From Fibrobacter sp. UBA4297 (GTDB lineage: Bacteria; Fibrobacterota; Fibrobacteria; Fibrobacterales; Fibrobacteraceae), in assembly GCF_002394865.1 (NCBI RefSeq), contig NZ_DGUZ01000009.1, forward strand, positions 139,954-203,953: a DNA stretch of 64,000 nt. The letters run 5' to 3'. Below the pieces are notes generated by a model. It was not told the origin of the DNA and did no database searches. It was given only the letters and a program-made list of their open reading frames with translations. The translations under genes were made by a program, and so were the position numbers. Shown one piece after another: positions 59,374 through 64,000 of this stretch. Each line of letters opens with the position of its first letter. Positions within the stretch are counted from its first letter, which is position 1.

Positions 59374-59620
59374 CCCATAAGAACATGTGAGATGGAATTG
59401 TAGAAGATTTTTTTTCGGCCTCTATACTGATTTTTAGTCTTTCGTCAATGTTTGCGCAAGCCTGGAAATAGCCGGATCTGCCTGTGCGTGCCACCCATTC
59501 TTCCATGATGTATTTGCCCCAGCCGATGATACTGTGGTCGGTAGGTGCTTTATTGGCAGAACGCATTCCCGTATTGAATGAGAGGATCTTGTAGTTGTCC
59601 TGTTCTATTAGAATTTATCA
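59374..59620 (-). pseudogene. Possible gene remnant or non-coding transcript
   Basis: A - strand frame from about 59617 reads ILIEQDNYKILSFNTG then MRSANKAPTDHSIIGWGKYI, which looks protein-like, with an ATG at 59566; but an in-frame stop lies right before it, and the frame runs through the terminator hairpin to 59267. So it is either a decayed gene end or an RNA with chance coding appearance. No family recognised. Confidence 0.35.
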
Positions 59621-59655
59621 AAAAAATTAATAAAAATTCTATACAAAGGAAAAAC

Positions 59656-59681
59656 GAGCGGCAAGATTTCTCTTGTCGCTC
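59656..59681. other. Hairpin between the remnant and porA
   Basis: GAGCGGCAAGA and TCTTGTCGCTC form an 11-pair stem with one G-U pair. T-runs on both sides are short, so it is at best a weak terminator. Confidence 0.5.
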
Positions 59682-59745
59682 ATTTTGTTGAAGTTGTAGA
59701 CTTAACCGGATCCTTCGCTTGGCAGAGGGACGCCCGCTTCTAAAT

Positions 59746-59786
59746 AAAAAAGGCCCCGTTCTTTCTGAACGAGAGCCTTTTTTTTG
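59746..59786. terminator. Intrinsic terminator of the pyruvate:ferredoxin oxidoreductase gene
   Basis: GGCCCCGTTC and GAACGAGAGCC pair with flanking A- and T-runs. It works on both strands and follows the stop at 59803. Confidence 0.85.
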
Positions 59787-59802
59787 ATGCCGTCAGCACT
59801 GA

Positions 59803-62800
59803 TTAGAGGCTAATCAGGCCTTCCGTATCCTTGCTCATGGCGTCATAGAACGCGTAGCGAGCATCGACTTCCTTCTGGAGGTCGTCGGCGAGAGCCTTGG
59901 CGACTTCCGGATTGGTGCGGGTGAGGGCCTTGAAGCGGTTTTCGGTGTAGATGTATTCCGCAACCGGGATTGTCGGCTTCTTGGAGTCGAGGATAAGCGG
60001 AGCCTTTCCTTCAGCGGCGAGAGCCGGATTGTAGCGCAACAGTGTCCAGTAACCGGAATCCACGGCCATCTTCTGGTGCTGAAGCTGGCTGTTGAGATCG
60101 AAACCGTGGTTGATGCAGGGGCAGTAGCAGATGATCAAAGACGGACCATTGTGAGCTTCTGCTTCCTGGAGAACCTTCAGGGCCTGAGCGTCGTTTGCAC
60201 CGAGGGCGATACGGCCCACGTACACATTCTTGTAGCTCATGGCGATAAGGCCGAGGTCCTTCTTGCCAGCGCGCTTACCAGCGGCGGCGAAGAGGGCGAC
60301 TGCGCCACGGTTCGTGGCCTTGGAGGCCTGTCCACCGGTGTTGGAGTACACTTCGGTATCAAGGACGCAGATGTTCACGTTTTCACCAGTTGCCATGACG
60401 TGGTCGAGACCACCGTAACCGATGTCGTATGCCCAACCGTCACCACCGAAGATCCACACGGACTTCTTCACGAGGTAGTCGGCGAATTCGTCGCGGAGGC
60501 TGACGGATGCATCGTCGGTAGCACCGGCGAGGGCTGCCTTCAGGGCGGCGACGTTTTCACGCTGGGCCTTGATGCCGGCTTCATCGTCCTGCTTCTGGGT
60601 CGTGAGCTTTTCCTTGAGTTCTGCAGGAACGTTCACGGCTTCGAGGAGGCTCAAAGCCTGCTTGGCATGCTTCGTGATAGCGAGGCGCATACCGAGACCG
60701 AATTCAGCGTTGTCTTCGAACAAGCTGTTTGCCCAAGCCGGACCGCGGCCTTCCTTGTTCTTTGCCCACGGAGTGGTCGGGAGGTTACCGCCGTAAATGG
60801 AGGAGCAACCCGTAGCGTTCGCGACAACCATGCGGTCACCGAACAACTGAGAAACGAGACGCACGTAAGCGGTTTCTCCGCAGCCTGCGCAGGAGCCGGA
60901 GAATTCGAACAACGGTTCGAGGAGCATGGCCTGCTTGACGAGGTTCTTGTTGACCTTGGTACGGTCGAATTCCGGGAGGTCGACGAAGAAGTCCCAGCAC
61001 TTGCCTTCCTGAACCTTGATCGGTTCCTGCGGCACCATGTTGATTGCCTTCTTGGTGGTGTCGGTCTTGTCCTTACCGATACAGGCCTGCGTACAAACGC
61101 CGCAACCCGTACAGTCGTAGCTGGACACGGAAATTGCAAATACCGGCTTGTCGGAACCTTCGAGCTTGAAGCCCTTGGCCGGGGTGTACTTGAAGCCTTC
61201 CGGAGCGTTCTTCACGGCGGATTCGTCCACAACCTTCATACGGATGGCTGCATGCGGGCAGACCATGGCGCACTTGCCGCACTGCACGCATGCGTCCGGA
61301 TTCCAGGACGGGATGTTGAGGGCGAGGTCGCGCTTTTCGTACTTGGTGGTACCGGTCGGGAACACACCGTCGCAAGGCATCTTGGAGACCGGGAGCTGTT
61401 CGCCGTTGCCCTTGATGATTTCGGCAGTGACTTCGTTCACGAACTTCGGAGCGTTGCCGTGGATCGGAGCGCGGAATTCCTTCGTGCTGGTGACAGCGGA
61501 CGGAACCTTGACTTCGAAGAGGTTAGCAAGAGAAGCATCGATAGCGTCCCAGTTCTTCTGGACGACTTCCATACCCTTCTTGGCGTAGGTCTTTTCGGCG
61601 TACTTCTTGATGTACTTGATAGCAGTTTCTGCATCGAGAACGTTACCGAGCTTAGAGAAGAAGCAGGTCTGCATCACAGTGTTGATGCGACGGCCCATGC
61701 CGGTCTTAGCAGCAACAGCATAAGCGTCGATGACGAACACCTTGAGGTGCTTCTTGATAATGGCTTCCTGAACCGGACGCGGGAAGGTATCCCAAACGGT
61801 GTCAGCGGAGTGCGGGGTGTTCACGAGGAACGTTGCGCCGTCCTTGGCATACTTGAGCATGTCGACAGATTCGAGGTGCGGAGTATGGTGGCAAGCGACA
61901 AAGTCAGCTTCGTTTTCGCCAATGAGGTACGGGGCGTCGATGATGCTCTTACCGAAGCGGAGGTGAGAGGTGGTCATGGAACCGGACTTCTTGGAGTCGT
62001 AAACGAAGTAGCCCTGGGCGTAGTTGTCGGTTTCGTTACCGATAATCTTGATGGAGTTCTTGTTGGCACCCACGGTACCGTCGGAACCGAGACCGAAGAA
62101 CATGGCCTGGAAGAAGTCGCTTTCAAGCTTGAAGTTCGGGTCGATGGTGAGGCTCGTGTGGCACACGTCGTCGTTGATACCGACGGTGAAGCGTGCCTTC
62201 GGGTCGGCCTTGGCGAGTTCGTCGTAGATGGCCTTGACCATAGCCGGCGTGAATTCCTTGGAAGAGAGACCGTAGCGGCCGCCGATCATCTTCGGCATAG
62301 CCATCTTGCCTGCCATCACGGCTTCGGAAATAGCGGTCAGGGCATCCTGGAAGAGCGGTTCGCCAGCGGAACCCGGTTCCTTGCAGCGGTCGAGAACGGC
62401 AATCTTCTTGACAGTCTTCGGGAGGGCTGCAACGACGGCTTCCATCGGGAACGGGCGGTACAGGCGGATGTTGACGAGACCGACCTTTTCGCCCTTCCCG
62501 TTGAGGTACTTGACGGTGTCACCGATGGTGCAGGTCGAAGAACCCATAGAAATGATTACACGTTCTGCATCAGCAGCACCGACGTAGTCCACGATGTGGT
62601 ACTGACGGCCAGTGTAGCTAGCAACCTTGTCCATGTACTTCTGGACAATTTCCGGAACCTTTGCATAGAACGGGTTCACGGTTTCACGACCCTGGAAGTA
62701 AACGTCCGGGTTCTGGGCGGTACCGCGCATAGTCGGGCGGTCCGGTGTGAGGCAGCGCTGCCGGCATGCCTTCACATACTTTTCGTCGATAACGTTACGG

Positions 62801-63372
62801 ATAACGCCGTCTTCGAGAGCTTCAATCTTCATCACTTCGTGAGAAGTGCGGAAGCCGTCAAAGAAGTGCATAAACGGAACGCGGCTTTCGAGTGTAGAAG
62901 CGTGGGCCACGAGAGCGAGGTCCTGGCATTCCTGGACGCAGCTGGAGGCGAGCATTGCAAAACCCGTCTGGCGGCAAGCCATAACGTCGGAGTGGTCACC
63001 GAAAATGGAAAGGCCCTGCATAGCAAGAGCACGGGCAGTCACATGGAAGACCGTGGGGGTCAGTTCGCCCGCAATCTTGTACATGTTCGGGATCATCAAG
63101 AGAAGACCCTGGGATGCGGTGAAGGTCGTGGTGAGGGCACCGGCCTGCAGAGCACCGTGAACGGTACCGGCAGCGCCACCTTCGGACTGCATTTCAAACA
63201 CGCGGGGAACCTGTCCCCAAATATTCTTCTTGCCTGCAGCACTCCAGTTGTCGGCGTGCTCAGCCATAGGACTAGACGGTGTAATCGGGTAAATTGCAGC
63301 GACTTCGCTAACCGCAAATGCAACGCTAGCGGTGGCTTCGTTACCGTCACACGCAATCATCTTTTTTGCCAT
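59803..63372 (-). CDS. porA: Pyruvate:ferredoxin (flavodoxin) oxidoreductase, single-chain
   Basis: It oxidises pyruvate to acetyl-CoA and CO2 with reduction of ferredoxin, the central step of anaerobic sugar fermentation. The 1189-residue single-chain form contains all domains: the N-terminal DGNEATASVAFAVSEVAAIYPITPSSPMAEHADNWS, the TPP domain with GSCAGCGETAYVRLVSQLFGDRMVVANATGCSSIYGG and WIFGGDGWAYDIGYGGLDHV, and two [4Fe-4S] motifs, CVQCGKCAMVCPHAAI and CTGCGVCTQACIG, plus the TPP-cluster Cys region ending NHGFDLNSQ. GGAGATATCC precedes the ATG. Isolated gene with its own terminator. Confidence 0.96.
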   Translation of the reverse strand: MAKKMIACDGNEATASVAFAVSEVAAIYPITPSSPMAEHADNWSAAGKKNIWGQVPRVFEMQSEGGAAGTVHGALQAGALTTTFTASQGLLLMIPNMYKIAGELTPTVFHVTARALAMQGLSIFGDHSDVMACRQTGFAMLASSCVQECQDLALVAHASTLESRVPFMHFFDGFRTSHEVMKIEALEDGVIRNVIDEKYVKACRQRCLTPDRPTMRGTAQNPDVYFQGRETVNPFYAKVPEIVQKYMDKVASYTGRQYHIVDYVGAADAERVIISMGSSTCTIGDTVKYLNGKGEKVGLVNIRLYRPFPMEAVVAALPKTVKKIAVLDRCKEPGSAGEPLFQDALTAISEAVMAGKMAMPKMIGGRYGLSSKEFTPAMVKAIYDELAKADPKARFTVGINDDVCHTSLTIDPNFKLESDFFQAMFFGLGSDGTVGANKNSIKIIGNETDNYAQGYFVYDSKKSGSMTTSHLRFGKSIIDAPYLIGENEADFVACHHTPHLESVDMLKYAKDGATFLVNTPHSADTVWDTFPRPVQEAIIKKHLKVFVIDAYAVAAKTGMGRRINTVMQTCFFSKLGNVLDAETAIKYIKKYAEKTYAKKGMEVVQKNWDAIDASLANLFEVKVPSAVTSTKEFRAPIHGNAPKFVNEVTAEIIKGNGEQLPVSKMPCDGVFPTGTTKYEKRDLALNIPSWNPDACVQCGKCAMVCPHAAIRMKVVDESAVKNAPEGFKYTPAKGFKLEGSDKPVFAISVSSYDCTGCGVCTQACIGKDKTDTTKKAINMVPQEPIKVQEGKCWDFFVDLPEFDRTKVNKNLVKQAMLLEPLFEFSGSCAGCGETAYVRLVSQLFGDRMVVANATGCSSIYGGNLPTTPWAKNKEGRGPAWANSLFEDNAEFGLGMRLAITKHAKQALSLLEAVNVPAELKEKLTTQKQDDEAGIKAQRENVAALKAALAGATDDASVSLRDEFADYLVKKSVWIFGGDGWAYDIGYGGLDHVMATGENVNICVLDTEVYSNTGGQASKATNRGAVALFAAAGKRAGKKDLGLIAMSYKNVYVGRIALGANDAQALKVLQEAEAHNGPSLIICYCPCINHGFDLNSQLQHQKMAVDSGYWTLLRYNPALAAEGKAPLILDSKKPTIPVAEYIYTENRFKALTRTNPEVAKALADDLQKEVDARYAFYDAMSKDTEGLISL

Positions 63373-63513
63373 GGATATCTCCGTTTTTAGGTTTTTTCGT
63401 AAAAATTCTGATCATATACACCTTCGGCGTGCGATACACGCAAGAAGGGCAAAAATCCAAGCTTAAAATTAAATAAGATTATCCAAAACGGACAACCAAT
63501 TTTTGAAAAAAGT

Positions 63514-64000
63514 TTAAAAATCAAGTAGCTTTTGGTTAATCTCGATTTCAAGTCCCGCGTAACTTGGGCCGAACTTTTGGCGAAGCGTGGTCGTAAGGCC
63601 ATCGGACTTGCCCAAATACGGGTAATTCTTGCGGATTTTAAGCCTCGGGGCGCGTTCGTGGATGTTCTGGATGAGCGTTTGCGCAATTTTCACTTCGGCA
63701 GGGCGGCTCGGGTCATAAAGAATCCCGACATCGGCGTCGCGCTCGACACCATTTAATATAGGCGTAAAGCTGTGGATTCCGAGGTGGATGACCTTGAGCG
63801 GAGCTTCCTTCGGTGCATTTTTCTCGTTTTTGCGGGCGTTTGGCGGGATTATGCCTGCAACAAAGCTTTCAATCTTCTCACGATACTTTTCCCAAAGACT
63901 CATCATGTGCGATTTTACGGTATTTGGTAATCCAACAGTAAATTCCGAAAAGAACGTCTTGTTGGTCGCACTGCGGTTCATGTCGACCACGAGTCTCGAG
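63514..64000 (-). CDS. N-formylglutamate amidohydrolase family, 5' end outside window
   Basis: The frame is open from the window edge (SRLVVDMNRSATNK), matching the N-formylglutamate amidohydrolase pattern, and continues with HLGIHSFTPILNGVERDADVGILYDPSRPAEV and KNYPYLGKSDGLTTTLRQKFGPSYAGLEIEINQKLLDF, the C-terminal zinc-enzyme core. The GTG at 63990 is internal. The family hydrolyses N-formyl groups or acts on related acyl amino acids; not every member is in histidine degradation, and no hut gene is in view. About 160 codons are present. Confidence 0.8.
   Translation of the reverse strand, partial: SRLVVDMNRSATNKTFFSEFTVGLPNTVKSHMMSLWEKYREKIESFVAGIIPPNARKNEKNAPKEAPLKVIHLGIHSFTPILNGVERDADVGILYDPSRPAEVKIAQTLIQNIHERAPRLKIRKNYPYLGKSDGLTTTLRQKFGPSYAGLEIEINQKLLDF

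Noticed and set aside
59267..59566. 99-residue - strand frame from ATG 59566
   Set aside because: It runs through a strong terminator hairpin; I list the region as possible remnant instead of a gene.
60076..63390. 1104-residue + strand open frame
   Set aside because: It is the antisense shadow of porA, which has clear family motifs over its whole length; long antisense frames are common here because of biased codon use.

Overview
The window is a chromosomal segment from a Fibrobacter species close to F. succinogenes. Three protein families point there: a lipoprotein with the F. succinogenes major paralogous (FISUMP) domain at 51.1-52.0 kb, an APH-like kinase resembling a paralogous family named from that species at 34.2-35.0 kb, and Ser-rich lipoproteins with long serine linkers. 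The LexA operator also matches the box I recall for F. succinogenes (TGCNC-N4-GTGCA). Most of the window is housekeeping DNA with no phage or insertion-sequence genes. Coding density is moderate, and the intergenic regions are unusually rich in short repeats.

Layout. 0-6 kb: 3' end of gdhA, the lepA-lepB pair, a periplasmic cyclophilin and a Lys/Ala-rich C4 zinc-finger protein. 6-7.4 kb: lexA with two operators, and tRNA-Pro with a duplicated 3' end. 7.4-15.6 kb: accessory stretch with a CotH-type lipoprotein, small membrane proteins (one possibly frameshifted, one next to a gene remnant), aspS, a candidate sigma-54-driven small RNA and a long non-coding island of TACGTA dyads. 15.8-23.5 kb: a complete + strand V/A-type ATPase operon (E, DUF2764-like, A, B, D, I, K, K). 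23.7-32.2 kb: AmgK-like kinase, a PTS EIIA, a Wzi-like outer-membrane protein with a DoxX/MauE membrane protein, metG, nitroreductase and a 5'-nucleotidase-like lipoprotein. 32.3-39.7 kb: purB, a 19-residue microprotein candidate, APH-like kinase, a GCS2-like ligase paired with a RimK-type ATP-grasp, and an internally duplicated secreted protein. 39.7-51 kb: mfd, a TatD-type hydrolase, an outer-membrane protein with an Ala/Lys-rich tail, a lone PIN protein, gatB and a PurO-type IMP cyclohydrolase. 51-64 kb: FISUMP lipoprotein, double-winged-helix GntR regulator, trmFO, stand-alone AICAR transformylase, a NifU-like protein, glgC, pyruvate:ferredoxin oxidoreductase and the 3' end of an N-formylglutamate amidohydrolase-like gene.

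Working together. The last two steps of IMP synthesis are split between a PurO-type cyclohydrolase and a stand-alone AICAR transformylase, both here, with purB also present. glgC (glycogen), pyruvate:ferredoxin oxidoreductase and gdhA fit a fermentative, glycogen-storing, ammonia-assimilating anaerobe. The V/A-ATPase operon has no C, F or G gene and two K proteolipids that differ at predicted cation ligands.

The most unusual signals are non-coding: (i) three islands of inverted TACGTA-type motifs whose arms are exactly 33 bp apart (32 bp in one island); (ii) nine 7-bp-periodic arrays on gene borders, several running through a stop or start codon; (iii) an orphan sigma-54-like promoter with an upstream dyad and a terminator about 85 nt later; (iv) an isolated 19-codon ORF with a near-perfect Shine-Dalgarno sequence.
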